Assembly (NCBI RefSeq): GCF_014633365.1
Contig: NC_068338.1
Location: forward strand, 13,030,616-13,094,615
Direction: 5' to 3'
Length of the DNA: 64,000 nucleotides
Source of the DNA: Diospyros lotus
Taxonomy: Eukaryota; Streptophyta; Magnoliopsida; Ericales; Ebenaceae
The notes below the pieces were generated by a model. The model did not search any database and was not told where the DNA came from. It worked only from the letters and a program-made list of their open reading frames with translations. Shown in pieces: positions 33,199 to 45,176 of the stretch. A program made the translations under genes and the position numbers. Each line of letters opens with the position of its first letter. The first letter of the stretch is position 1.

Positions 33199-33425
33199 GT
33201 CTTTTTATTATATACCGCCTATATGGTCGGTTCAAAATAGTCTTTCAATTATTGTCTTTCAATTACATACCGCCTATATGGTTGGTTCAAAATAGTCTTT
33301 CAATTATTGTCTTTCAATTACATACCGCCTATATGGTCGGTTAAAAAATAGTCTTTCAATTATTGTCTTTTCATTATATACCGCCTATATGGTCGGTTAA
33401 AAAATAGTCTTTTAAATACTGTCTT
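33199..33425. repeat. 55-bp tandem repeat, four units
   Basis: The word TACCGCCTATATGGT recurs at 33213, 33268, 33323 and 33379, each followed by CGGTTCAAAATAGTCTTT and CAATTATTGTC. The period is 55, 55 and 56 bp. It sits about 200 bp downstream of the TATA box, so it is probably in the transcribed R/U5 portion. Confidence 0.95.
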
Positions 33426-34209
33426 TTAATTCCCGTCATTTAAATTCCTGCCAATTTATTTTAAAATGAAGATGAGTAGCTAAATCCATTCTTGGGTTAA
33501 GGCAAGGACAGTGTCCAACGCCAATGATTCCCAAAGAAAGCTGCGCTTAAAATATGTAATATTAATCTGATTCAATTTGAGCAGTGTGCGTATAGTGTAT
33601 CTTTAAGTTTGGATTGGAGCATAAGCCTAACTTAGAATTTTCATGCCACGTATGGAGATTGCTAGATCTGGAAATGTTTTCATACCCAAGCCTAAATGAT
33701 TAATCTATATCTATAAATTCTGTCTATGGAATATAGTTCAATTTATGGTAATTGCTTAACTTAGAATTTTCATGCCATGTATGGATATTGCTTAAACAAG
33801 AATTACCATTATCTTGAACTAAATTTACTAACAGAGCTGTAAAACTTAATTCAGATGAATATTGCTGATCTTTTCTATCAAATTGGGAATTAATTGGTTT
33901 TGACACTGAAATTATCTTGACCCAAGCTACTTAAATTCAGTATTAGTTTAGCTTTAATTATTGTCTTTAGATCATCTTAATTACCTCCTAAAATCAAATA
34001 TTGTGTGATCTTCATTTTCATCCATAAATAATCTCCCTGTGAATCGACTCGGACTCACCGAAATATAAATTTAAAATTGTACTACACGCACACTCGCACA
34101 CTGGCGAGTATAATCGCCCTACACCTGCTTTAATAAGAGTATTGACGTTAGGTGAATTTGGTTGTAGTTTTGATAAATAAATGTGCAGGGTAGTGTAGTA
34201 GTCACGGCC

Positions 34210-35542
34210 CTTCAAGGCTATTGATCAATTTTTTCATGACCCATTACCTATCGATTGATTTTGTCCACATTGTCAATCGATCCTCCTAAACAAAGCTAAA
34301 AATAGTCGACAACCTTGAATGGGTTGTCGACCGTTTTTACCAATGGGAGGATTAGTTGGTGGCCTTGGAGGCTGTTGACCAATCCTATACCAGAGGGGTA
34401 GAACAGTCGATCGATTCAAGCTGTTAGTTTTTCGGTTGTCCTCTTTCGTGACATGTGATGTCATGGGGTCCAAAAGGTGGCACATTATGCACAAATACAA
34501 AAAATGTTTTTGAATATGATTCGAAGTATACCAACAGGTTCAATATGATTGAGCTAGGTAATCATGGGTTAATTCAATGTGATTGAATGCAAGTGTATGA
34601 ATGAATGAATGATTACAGGGATTTGGACAATCAATATATAATCCTATTTATTCATTTGTTATATAGAGACATAAGTTTCCATGTTCTTTTCCATTTGTAT
34701 AATTAGTTATATTGTACAAGAGTTTTTGTAAATGAAAAAGGACCATCAAGTGTTGATGTGATGGAGCCCGAGAATCAAAAGTTGGTGGCTCAAGAGAGCA
34801 AGTGAACTAAAAAGAAGATGCAATGGCTTCGTGTGGTTGAATGTCTCTAGAAGCTTCCTTAATTAAATCCTGAGGCTCAGGTTTAATTAAAAGCTAAAGG
34901 CCCATAATCATCCAGTTATATGCATGTATGCGTTTTATTTTTTCATGTATGCGATACATTGTTAAAACTAAATGCATGTGCAAAGTGAGACCTTAAAAAG
35001 GTTCGAAAATCTTCCTAACTTGTGCAAGTGATATTAGATTAAAGCGGTGAATATGATTCATCATAGCCCTCCATCGCCATACGTAGATTGTCGCTCTAAT
35101 GGGGTGTGCACTGGCTATGGAGTCCATAGGAGTGTGCATTCCATGCAAGTGAATGGGTTAACCTATTAAGCATTTGATGTTGCTAGTGACCCCATACTCA
35201 TATGCCCAATAATATATTAGGTGAAGCCATAGGAGTTGCAAATGGCTAGCTGGTGGGGCGCTAAGTCAAATCTAACTTGTCATCGACCCAATAATCTATA
35301 AGGTGAGGCTTCGGTGGCATAGGGATCAAAGATCGAGCTCTGCATATGATGTGGAAAGGGGCAAAGTGGTTGTCTCTTTGATCACTCACTACAAGTCTTT
35401 AGAGATTCTTGTCTACCACTCGAGAAGTGTGGAATTAATAAAAATAGCGGGAGATACCTTTAATTCAAGACAGGAATTAAATGGATTTTCAAGATACATC
35501 AAACTAATAAGCTTTAAATTCTTTTGCAGCATTTCTCTTATC
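34210..35542 (+). other. leader of element A between solo LTR and gag
   Basis: Alignable with 57290-58650 in element C (for example GCTTCCTTAA and GCATGTATGCGTTTT in both). Contains many GTCGACC / TCGATCGATT words (34225-34420). No gene; frames here are chance. Confidence 0.7.
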
Positions 35543-36296
35543 ATGGCAAGTCAATCAAACCCTTTATCTCGCATTTGGATAAACATGTTTTGATTGGACA
35601 AAATTTTAATAACTGGCTTCAAAATTTAAAAGTTGTTTTAAAAATGAAGAAAATCACATATGTGTTGGGTAAGGCTCCTTCTATTTCTCTTCCTGAGGGG
35701 TTCGATTAGGAGGAGCGTATGGCTTGGCTGGAGTGGCATGACCACGACTTTAGGGCTAGGAACTATATATTATTTTCCATGAACAATGAACTTCAGAGGC
35801 AGCATGAGAATATGCGAACTGCAGCTGACATGGTCTTAAATGTGAAGGAGTTGTACGAGGAGCAGAGTAGAACTACGTGGTATGAGATATTGAAATGGTT
35901 GTTCCGGTCTAAAATGTCAGAGGGAGCTGATTTAGGGGACCATGTTCTCAGCATAATTGATATGATCAATCAGCTAGATGATCTAGACTTCCACATGGAC
36001 GAAGATCTTCAGATTGATCTGATTCTATAGTCTCTTCTTGAGTCGTTCTTCAAGTTCATAATGAATTTTAATATGAAAAAAATTATATGCTCGCTCCCAA
36101 AGCTACTCAACATGTTGAGGTCAGCTTAGGCCTAGATCAGAGGAGGGAAAGGCAAAGAAGTTATTCTTGCCATAGCCCCAGCTACCAAGTCTTCCAGGAG
36201 GAAGAGTTCCTTTAGAAAGAAGAAGAAGAAGCCAATGGGGCTGAAGAAGGAAGTCTCCAAGTCCAAGTCCAAAGCCAAGAAATCCAAGAGAAAATA
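35543..36296 (+). pseudogene. Copia element A gag, N-terminal part
   Basis: MASQSNPLSRI, a frameshift, then LDKHVLIGQNFNNWLQNLK, ITYVLG, ELQRQHENMRTAADMVLN, then DHVLSIIDMINQLDDLDF and a Lys-rich tail. This is the UBN2-type gag of Ty1/Copia elements, which forms the particle core. Stops occur at about 35707 and 36028. The frame is broken at 36297 by a solo LTR placed in the Lys-Arg stretch just before the zinc knuckle. The same protein is present in element C (58654), which helps set the start. Confidence 0.88.
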
Positions 36297-39014
36297 TATA
36301 ACACCCCCTCTCCTAGAATTGCCCGAGAACAAGTGCTACGGGAAAAATAGATAAAATAAAATAAGACTCTCTGATAAACTAAAATTTGATACCATAACTT
36401 AACATCTCAATCGAATTGAAATAAAAACTTTAAATCAATATAAATGGAAAACCATAACCTATGTCTAAGGAAAAATCCCTCAACTGAAATATAAAATAAT
36501 CTTAAACTAACAACACACTATAAAACTCCCAGACATCCTTTGTTCTTGAGCAGCTCCATGTACACACACTACTGACCAATGTTGCTAGGCCCCACATCTA
36601 ATACTCTCACGCTAGGATCTGGAATGGTGAAGAGTATAAGGTAAGCTACAAAGTTCAGCAAGTAATAAGTTGGAAAGAATAACTGAAATTGAATCGAAGA
36701 ATATCGAAACTAATAAATTACTTACTGAACTTGTACTGAGTATAATTACTATCTGTTTGCATTCACAAAAATATAATGCACATAAATTGTAAACTAAATG
36801 CAGGTATGCAACTTTGGCACATAGGCTCACACAATCTGTAATACATACCTGACTAATCTAAATCTTGCATACACAAAAAACTGTAAGCATATATTGTGAG
36901 CAATAAGCCCCCAATCCCTTGGTCGTCACCAGGCGAGCAACTCATGAACTAAGTTGTAACTAAAACTGATACTGATGGAATTCCCGCGAACAAGCTGCTT
37001 GGCCCGCATAATGCAATGCTCATATAAATGTTAGCACACGATATGTAGTGCTCCATATAAAGTAATGCTCATACAAATATGTATGCACATAATCTCAAAA
37101 AATAATGCTGAACATGTCATAATAATTGCTAAACATGATATATGATCTTCATCATTTATATTGAAATACAAAGATTCTGTAATTTCTGAGTCATGGTATG
37201 GCATATTGGATTTATCATATCTTGGCATAAAATTCAATATTTGAAGTATTGACTATTTTTATTAAATTAATAATTTTCATTAAGAATTCACTAGAAATCA
37301 TTCGGATATCTCAAGAGAGTCATTCAGATGCAAGGAAAGTCATTCGAATGCCAAATAAAGCATTCAGATATAAGGCATAATACTTGAGATGAATTCGAAT
37401 AGGGCATGGATCATTCGGATGACATATGATGCTATTAACATGAGCATTCGGATGCTATTAGGGTATTCAAATATGAACTTTGTACTTGGGAGATGCATTC
37501 GAATGAAAAGGAAGACATTAAGATGTTATTAGAAATTCATTTGGATGACACTACTGTAGCATTCAAATGCTACTCACAAACTTTTGAAAGCTGATAAAAT
37601 TCATTCGGATGAAAGGGAAAGCATTCGAATGGAAGGGCTGGCATTCGAATGGAAGGCTGGCATTAGAATGGATGAATGGAATACACATTGGTCATTCGAA
37701 TGACAGAAAGTTTCATTCGAATGCTAGATGATACAAAGCAAAGGCTATTCGGATCTTTTAAGGACTCATTCAAATAAAATAAAAAACTCTTTCGAATGAT
37801 GCAATAAGATTAAGAACTCATTCGGATAACCCCAAAACTCATTCGAATGACACAAAGCTCATTCGAATGTCTAAAACATCATAAGAATAAACTTACAGTA
37901 ACAAAGACTACATCTTAAATCGAACTTAACCTTACTACACCATTCCGAAATAAATCTTTTTAATATAATCCCAATCAATTTGAACAACCATAAGGATGAT
38001 TCAAGGATCGTATTTGAAAGAAAACACTATAAGAATTATGCATCACTTATCAAACTCACTGGATACTGATATGACTGCGTACATACATATGAATGTAAAC
38101 ACAACTTGATAAAGATCTAGGAAGAACAAGAATGAAAAGTCTTGTTTAATCTGAGAATGTATGCTAACATGATTTAGAGATCATATTTAAAAGAGTTGCT
38201 ATAAAGAATCATGCATATCTTCTTCATTCACTCACTGTTATACGCATAAATATATATATACTTGTATTGTCTGTAAAAACTAAAACTCCACAAGAGTTAC
38301 TGAAAAACTGAGATTTAATATTGAATCATGATCCCATAAGAATGTTTTACAGGGATAGAAACTTGCTCAAGGAAGCCTTTGATATGCTAATCTAAACATG
38401 CATATAAGTATATACAAACTGGCTGATAAACTGAGTATCAAATGAGAGTCTTAAAAATTCTGAAAACGAACTATCATGATCCTGTAATGGAAGGGATTAC
38501 AGGGAGAATACTTACCTTAATCTTCTTGATTGGATTGCAACGATTGCAAAGAAACTTCTCCTATGCTAGAAACTGCTGGAACTTCTTCTATCTTCTATTC
38601 TTCACACAGCATGAAGAAACTTATGACTATCAAGGTATATATCTATAGGCATAAGAAGCCCTAGCCCATAACTAAATCTCTTTTTATAACTAGGAATCCT
38701 TCTCCTACTTCCACTAGGAGACTCTTAATCCAAATCCATGTCACGCATGGATTCTCACTCTCCCTTAAATACATAATCTCACTTAATGAATAATAAAAAA
38801 AAATTACTATTAAAACTCTTAATTAATAATTAAACTCTGGAATTACCTTCATGCCCTTTCATTTAAGTCTTAAATAATTAAATGACATTAAATGCTATTC
38901 CTCAATTAGAAATCTAAATTTCCACATTAAATAATTAATTGGCAAATTCTCAAAACTTACATAAATACTTAAATAATTCTAAATAAATTTTGAACCCTCT
39001 AACGGGTCGTTACA
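36297..39014 (-). mobile_element. solo LTR (TGTAACGACCCG...GGGGTGTTATA) inside gag zinc knuckle
   Basis: Read on the minus strand it starts TGTAACGACCCGTTAGAGG at 39014 and ends GGGGGTGTTATA at 36297. Target duplication AAATA (36292-36296) / AAATG (39015-39019); the right copy keeps the original codons for K-C of the zinc knuckle. A minus-strand TATA-like AGTTATAAAAAGAG is at about 38683-38696. At 2718 bp it is the longest LTR in the window. It contains a striking CATTCGAATG motif cluster. No coding domain. Confidence 0.88.
37290..37880. repeat. CATTCGAATG / CATTCGGATG motif cluster
   Basis: About two dozen copies of a 10-bp word (CATTCGAATG, CATTCGGATG and one-base variants such as CATTCAAATG) at irregular spacing of about 15-40 bp. 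CATTCGAATG is a perfect palindrome. Sequence between copies is not conserved, so this is not an ordinary tandem repeat. Confidence 0.9.
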
Positions 39015-39735
39015 AAATGCTTCCATTGCTGGAATGAAGGACATTAGAAGAGGAATGAATTGCCTAGACTATCAGCAAAGCTTAGGAGTTAAGTGGGCTG
39101 ATTCTCAGGGGGTAGGTATTTCTTCTTTATTTTTCAAAGAAATGGTCAATTCGATTGGTCATTCTCTTATTTCTTGGATTTTGGATTCTGGTGCGACTTC
39201 TAATATATGTGTGTGTATGTAGGATCTGGAGGCTAGTAGACCACTTTGAAAGCAGAAAGTCATCCTTAATGTGGGAAATGGAGCAATTGTTGATCTATTA
39301 GCTATAAGGACTTCTTCTGTTGTTTTGTCTACTAGGCATGTACTTAAGTTAAGAGATTGTCTATATGTACCTGTCATAATACGAAATGTAGTGTCAATTC
39401 TAAGGCTTGTGAATGAAAATTATAAATTTTCTTTTGCTGATAATATGGTTTATATTTATTATTGTAATGAACGTGTTGGCATGGGTACATTGTATAATGG
39501 TCTTTATATCTTGGAATTACATTAGAGTATGAGAGATAGGACTATAGATGTTACAACCTCGAGCAGCAGGAAGCATTCTCTCCATGACGTTATTTATCCA
39601 AAATATTTATAGCACCTCAAGCTTGGCCATATTAACGAGATGAGGATTAGTGAGTTGGCCTCACGTGGATTGATTGATCCAATGGGTTTTGAACAGGGGT
39701 GGCCTTGCCAATCCTGACTTCTTGGAAAAATGGCT
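39015..39735 (+). pseudogene. Copia element A zinc knuckle, protease and gag-pre-integrase region
   Basis: KCFHCWNEGH followed by a stop and KRNCLD is a CCHC knuckle (His then Cys spacing intact). Then ISWILDSGATSNIC: the DSGA protease active site is intact (about 39178-39210). Next ALSTRHVL-like sequence with LRDCLYVP and NVVSIL, then HLKLGHINEMRISELAS, the His-His start of the integrase zinc domain. Frameshifts and stops (39222, 39523, 39611) make it non-functional. It stops at an inverted LTR fragment. Confidence 0.85.
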
Positions 39736-40339
39736 AAGCGACCCTTGGTTATGCACTCATCTCCATAAGCCCCACGATATGCCCATCAATCACCCATATG
39801 CAACTTTTATCTAGACCCATTGTAACGATATCAAAGCATATCATTCTTCTTATGATAACCTCAGATCCAAGAATTAGTTACACCAATCTCGTATGAGAAT
39901 TCCATCAACATATAACTAAAATGGATTCTCATGGCGAGTCATATCTAGTGACACATTCTCCAACATTGGTCACCTATGTATTTGTCTAAGCATCCATATG
40001 CCTATGTGTGTGAGACCCCTAATGCTATCAAATAGAAAAAACGTAGCACATACAAGTCTTACCGCAATTTTCAATGTCCATTCTTGACATTGCTACAATT
40101 TAGGACATTTAATGATGTCTACAAACTGTGATGCATCATCTCACATCTTTATATATTAATCACAGTATACATCATATGGATTTCTATATAATTTCATTCG
40201 GTTATTACAATAATAACAAGAAACTAATAGATCAACTTTTTGTGAAATTGAATAACTCTTTATTCAATAATAAATATGATTGCAATTGTCAGTGTACAAC
40301 ATTCCCAATCTGATTGGTTCTAGAGCACCTACACTAACA
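39736..40339 (-). mobile_element. inverted E-family LTR fragment inside A integrase
   Basis: This is the reverse complement of about the first 605 bp of the element-E LTR (compare 45177-45785). The right border is the exact LTR outer end (CACTAACA at 40332-40339); the left border is internal. The integrase N-terminal half is missing around it, so insertion was accompanied by, or followed by, a deletion. Frame 40128-40313 is chance. Confidence 0.88.
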
Positions 40340-40969
40340 CTTGAGAAGTTCAAGGAGTTCAAGGAAGAAGTAGAGAACAAGACAGGAAAGAGTATTAAGA
40401 TACTCCGATTTGATCAATGTGGAGAATACTAGAGTACTGAGTTCCGTGACTACTTCAAGTCTTATGGTGTAATATCTCAATTGACTCCTCCAGCTACACT
40501 ACAGTTGAATGGGATTTTTGAGCGTAGGAATCGTAACATGGTACGCTCGATGATCGTTTTTATAAATCAACCTATTTTCTTATAGGGTTATGCACTAGAC
40601 ACTACATTGTATCTTCTTAATAGAGCTCTGACTAAATCTATAGTGACAATGCCATATGAGATATGGTATGGGAAACCTCTCAATCTTAAGTATGTTAAGG
40701 TCTGGGGTTGTCCTACTTTTGTCAAAAAGATTAAATCATATAAGTTGGAAGCCCAATCTGATAAAGGTAGATTTTTGGGGTATCTCAGAGATAGTTTAGG
40801 GTATCAATTCTATTTTCCTAGCGAACAAAAAGTTTTGATCAACAGAGATGTTGTATTCCTAGAAAATGAGTTTATTTAAGAAGGCGATGTCAATAGGAAG
40901 GTAGACTCAGAAGAAGAGTCTTTTGAGCCACAGATCCAGCCTAATCAGAATGAGCAAGTTGTAATACCC
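40340..40969 (+). pseudogene. Copia element A integrase, C-terminal half
   Basis: Starts in EKFKEFKEEVENKTGKSIKI, passes a stop in CGEY*STEF, then GIFERRNRNMV, which holds the catalytic Glu region, then YALDTTLYLLNR, YEIWYGKPLNL, VWGCPTFVK and FLGYLRDSLGYQFYFPSEQK. The first catalytic Asp residues and the zinc domain are missing. Cut at 40970 by another solo LTR. Confidence 0.85.
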
Positions 40970-43049
40970 CATATTTTCGTGAGATTGTCATGTATTTTAA
41001 GTGAGTTTAAAATACCGAAAAAATGGCTTGATAGCAAAATAAATCGTCGAATTGATGGTAGGGAACGCCTTGAAGCGTAAATACCTAAGGATAAGGGTAT
41101 GTCATTAATAAGCATCTCGAGATGGGATTTATGATGTCTAAAGAAATCAAATTAGAGAGATTTTTGGTACAGTTATAAGTCGCCTTAAAAGACCGAATGA
41201 TGGTAAAGGACTTCAAAAAATCCGCAGAACCCTGATGAGGCTCTAATTTTGTGAATAGAACAACCCTTAAGTGATTTTGAGATGAAACAAAAGGGTTATG
41301 AAAGTCTTGATACGGAAGTTCAGTTTCTGAGCTAGGGGTAAAATTATAATTTTTAAGTTTCAGGTAAAAGTATAATTTACCTAAAAATTAGGGGTATTAA
41401 CATAACTAATCCTTTCTCCAGGGGTATAAGTGCAATTAAAAAATTAGCCCGGGACCAAGTTGAAAGGGGTCTAAGTGCAATTACCAAAAAAGTTTGGGCC
41501 AAAGTGTAATTCTTAAAATTTTTTTACTAGGGGTATATGGGAGATTAAGGATAAAGGCTCATGATGATTTTAGAGATCAAATGAAAGCTCATGATGACTT
41601 TTTTTTGATAAGATTTGATTGGATAATATTTCATTGGATGTGATTTGATTTGGATAAGATTTGATTGGATGTGATTTGATTTGATTTGGATAAGATTTGA
41701 TAAGATTTGATTCAGATAAGAATGATTTCAAAAAATCTTAGAAGATTTGGAAAGGTTAGAGAATATTTTAGAAGATTTGGAATGCTTAGAGAATATTTTA
41801 GAAGATTTGAAATGATTGAAATATCTTGAAAGATTTGAAATGATTATGACTTACTTAGTGGCCAAGTTTCAAAGCCTATAAATAAGGTGTTCATGGCCAA
41901 GGATTTCCTCATTTTAAGTTTTGATAAATTCGTGCTAGATGAGAGTGCTTCGAGCTTAGTGGATAGAAGGCTTTTGTTCCTAGAGAAGAAGAAGCACTTG
42001 GGAAATGCGTTAGGGCGTGTGAGGAGGTGGCTTGGTCAAAAGACTTGAGTATTTGCACAAATTTTGAGGAATCCCGAATTAAGTCAAGGTGAGACTCCTA
42101 TGCTCCAAATCCTATTTTTGTTCTCTTATGTGAGACTATTATTGCATGAAACATGTTTTGTGTAATATTTTTGTACACAAAATCATATTATTCTCTTACG
42201 TGAAATCATATTGCATATATGAAATGTATTTTTTTGAAAATATATGTCGTTGGTTTTCAACTATTGCATTTATGAAATTCGCATGGCCATACTATTGCAC
42301 CTATTTGTTGTTGACCGTGGGAAAAAGTCGGATATCCCCCGAGAGGTACTATGTGGGCGCCATTTAGAAAGCCCTCGTGGGGAAGACCGTGAGTCTAAGG
42401 GACAACGAATGTGGTGTTTGCATGAGTTTTATGATGTCGGGCTAAGGTAACATGATTTTAGAGGAGGCTGACATGTTCACGACGCACTTCAGAGTAGTTC
42501 TCATTATTTCCTCATACATTTTGTACCTGTTCATGCTTTTATATAAACTGTTTTGGAGTTTCTCACTAGAAGGTTCATCTTCTAATTGGATTATGTCTCT
42601 GGAATATTCAAACGTTCCAGGTTCGACAAACGGCTCTAAGGGAAAAGAGGTAGCTGAAGAATAAGCTTAATTTGCTGCTTGTATCATGTTTATCATATCT
42701 TTATTTGTGTGCAAACCTATGTATGTTTTGGATATGTATAAAACATTTGGTTATCACTTGCGAAAGATGGTGTCCTTGTAATTTATTTTGTAAACGTCTT
42801 GAACGATTTCTTATATTATAAATAAAGCATTATGGTTGTGTACCCCATATTAGGTTCGATCTAGCTTCCGTATTCGTAACTATACCACCTATCTTGGCTA
42901 TTTGTTTATTGGGCTTGTTAGGCTAAGAAGGTGAACATTAGGGTTTCTGGAAAATCGTGTGATGTATATCGATGGATGTGTTGTTAAGAAAAAAAAGAAA
43001 TTCTTGAAATCCTAAGTTATAACACGCCGGAAAAATTTTGGGTGTTACA
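40970..43049 (+). mobile_element. solo LTR, same family as 23142-25288
   Basis: TGTAATACCCCATATTTTCG to GGGTGTTACA with target duplication CAAGT (40965-40969) / CTAGT (43050-43054). It has a TATA box CCTATAAATAAGG (about 41877) and matches the other copy through most of its 2080 bp, e.g. TATCCCCCGAGAGG near 42335. A short-word repeat region (41600-41830) differs from the other copy. Confidence 0.9.
41595..41835. repeat. GATTTGATTGGAT and AGAAGATTTGGAA repeats
   Basis: First AAGATTTGATTGGATGTG-like words, about nine imperfect units to 41715. Then a 35-bp unit, GAATATTTTAGAAGATTTGG plus about 15 bases, repeated about three times to 41835. The corresponding part of the sister LTR (around 23600) lacks this array, so it expanded in this copy. 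Confidence 0.6.
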
Positions 43050-44783
43050 CTAGTCGATCAGTCAAATGTCATCCCCAAGGCATTGCCTAAGTCGAGTAGG
43101 ATATCTCACCCTCCAGAACAATATAGATTTAATATGGAGGTGGTTTAGGACGTGTTTCTGTTTGGAGATATTGATCAGATAGTTGATCATACCACTTATG
43201 AAGAAGCGATATCTGATATCGATATCAATTTCAAGAAATGGCATGAGGCTATGCAATTAGAAATGGAATCCATGTATTTCAACCTGGTCTAGACTTTGGT
43301 GGATCCACCTGAGGGAATTGTTCCCATATGTTGTAAATGGATCTATAAGAGGAAGATTGGAGCTTATGGGAAGGTTCAAACCTTCAAAGCAGGACTGGTG
43401 GTGAAGGGGTATTACCAGCGTCAAGGTGTTAACTATGAAGATACCTTCTCGCCGGTTACCATGCTTAAATCCATCAGGATTATGCTAGCTATTGCCGCAT
43501 ATTATGATTATGAGATCTAGCAGATGGATGTCAAGACGACGTTCTTGAATTGTTATCTTGAGAAAGATATCTTCATGGAACAACCATAGGGATTTGAATA
43601 CACCGATCAACATCAAGTATGCCAGCTTAAGAGATCTATTTATGGTCTCAAGCAGGCTTCTCGTTCTTAGAATATCCGTTTTGATTCAGAGATCAAAGAG
43701 TTTAGTTTCATTAAGAATTCGGATAAGCCTTGTGTTTACAAGAAGGTAAGTGGGAGCGCAAGAACCTATCTCATCTTGTATATGGATGGCATCCTCCTTA
43801 TGGGGAATGATATTGGCATGTTGATGTTAGCTAAGATTTGGTTGTCCAAAATATTCTCCATGAAAAATTTAGGAGATGTGACCTACACCTTGGGAATTCG
43901 TATCTATAGAGATAGAGCGAGGAGATGGATAAGTCTATTCCAAAACCTGTACATAAACAACATGCTAAAGAAGTTTAGAATGGAGAACTCAAAGAAAGGT
44001 TTCATACCTGTTCAACACGGAGTTCCACTCTCTAGGAGTTTGTCTCCAAAGACTCTGGAAGAGAGATAGCATATGGAGAGAGTTCCCTATGCTTTAGCGG
44101 TAGGGAGTCTCATGTATGCTATGCTATGTACGAGGTCTGATATCACTTATGTAGTAAGTGTCACCAACAAATATCAGTCTAATTTAGGTATGAAACACTG
44201 GATTACTGTCAAGCATATCTTCAAGTACTTGCGAAGAAGAAGAGATATGGTTTTGGCATATGGAGGAGGATATCTCCGTGTTAACGGGTTCATAGATTCA
44301 AACTTTTAATCTGATCTCGATGATAGAAAGTCCATGTTGGGGTTTATGTTTGTCATGAATGGTGGAATAATTAGTTGAAAATGTTCCAAGTAGGATATAA
44401 CTATGGATTCCACCATGGAAGTTGAGTATGTTACAGCATGTGATGCTGCCATGGAAGCTGTTTGGATGAGGAAGTTCATCTCTGAACTAGGAGTGATTTT
44501 GTCTGTTGAGTTGTCGATACCTCTATATTACGATAACAACGGAGTTATTACACAAGCCAAGGAGCCCAGGTCTCACCAAAAGTCCAAACACATCAAACGT
44601 CTATTCCATTTTATTAGAGAAATTGCAACACATGGGGACGTGTAGCTATAGAAGGTGGCATCATTGGAGAATGTTACCAACCCATTAACTAAAGCTTTGA
44701 CGCAGCTCAACTGAATCACCATCTTGAGAAGATGAGTATCAGATATCATGTGTGGTACAGTTATAGCCTGTAAATCAGCATTA
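43050..44783 (+). pseudogene. Copia element A reverse transcriptase and RNase H
   Basis: Readable blocks: WHEAMQLEMESM, VDPPEGIVPICCKWIYKRK, NYEDTFSPVTMLKSIR, QMDVKTTFLN, QLKRSIYGLKQASRS, then LILYMDGILLMGND, where the YVDD motif has become YMDG (about 43776-43790). Then MKNLGDVTYTLGIRIYRDR, SLMYAMLCTRSDITY, and RNase H with TMDSTMEVEYVTACDAAMEAVW, YYDNNGVITQ and HQKSKHIKRLFHFIRE. At least ten stops or shifts. Followed by polypurine tract and LTR. Confidence 0.92.
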
Positions 44784-44798
44784 GTGCAAGTGGGAGTT
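44784..44798 (+). other. polypurine tract of element A
   Basis: GTGCAAGTGGGAGTT immediately precedes the 3' LTR start TGTTAGTG at 44799. The tract of element E is almost the same (GTGCAAGTGGGAGAT). Confidence 0.8.
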
Positions 44799-45176
44799 TG
44801 TTAGTGTTAGTTTCCTAAATGCTAGATTTACCATACATGTGATGTATGTGTTTAGCACTAATGATGTAATCTTGTAATATATATAATTTTTTATATCAGG
44901 TCATATCTTCATTCATACTCTCCATTTTCATTTATGAATGAGTCTTTAGATTTCCTAGTAGAGATCTAGTTCTTAAGTGTTAAGAATGATATGACATAGA
45001 TTTTCAGTTCAAGATTTCTTAAATGTATTCCTGGTCTTGAGATTTATCAGAAGCGGAATATGATTTATCCATTATGGACCAGCACATGTGTTACTACCAT
45101 TATTTAGCATGAGATGTTAATGAGTATGGGTGGTGTGTCACATGCCATCTTGCATGAGATGTAGATAGTAAGCATG
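44799..45176 (+). mobile_element. element A 3' LTR, first part
   Basis: Homologous to the start of the 5' LTR at 30323 (TTTCCTAAATGCTAGATTTA and on). Interrupted after 378 bp by element E and resumes at 54633. Confidence 0.9.

Larger units (their letters stand above)
32456..34204 (+). mobile_element. solo LTR (Ogre/Tat- or Athila-like) inserted in the leader of A
   Basis: TG...CA ends (TGATTAGTGATC to AGTAGTCA) with a perfect 5-bp target duplication CGGCC (32451-32455 and 34205-34209). Without it, the leader of A aligns with that of C. The end region contains TCTCCCTGTGAATCGACTCG (about 34029), a phrase typical of the 3' portion of Tat/Athila LTRs. Inside are an array of AGCCCAA words, a 30-bp array, a TATA box (CCTATAAATAGAG, about 33014) and a 55-bp array. 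No coding region. Confidence 0.88.

Noticed and set aside
32463..34232. TGATCAATTTT at both sides of the 32456-34204 insertion, read as an 11-bp Mutator-type duplication
   Set aside because: The insertion lacks terminal inverted repeats. The TG...CA ends with perfect 5-bp CGGCC duplication and the LTR-like content fit a solo LTR better; the longer match is probably chance or part of the TGATC words common in this leader.
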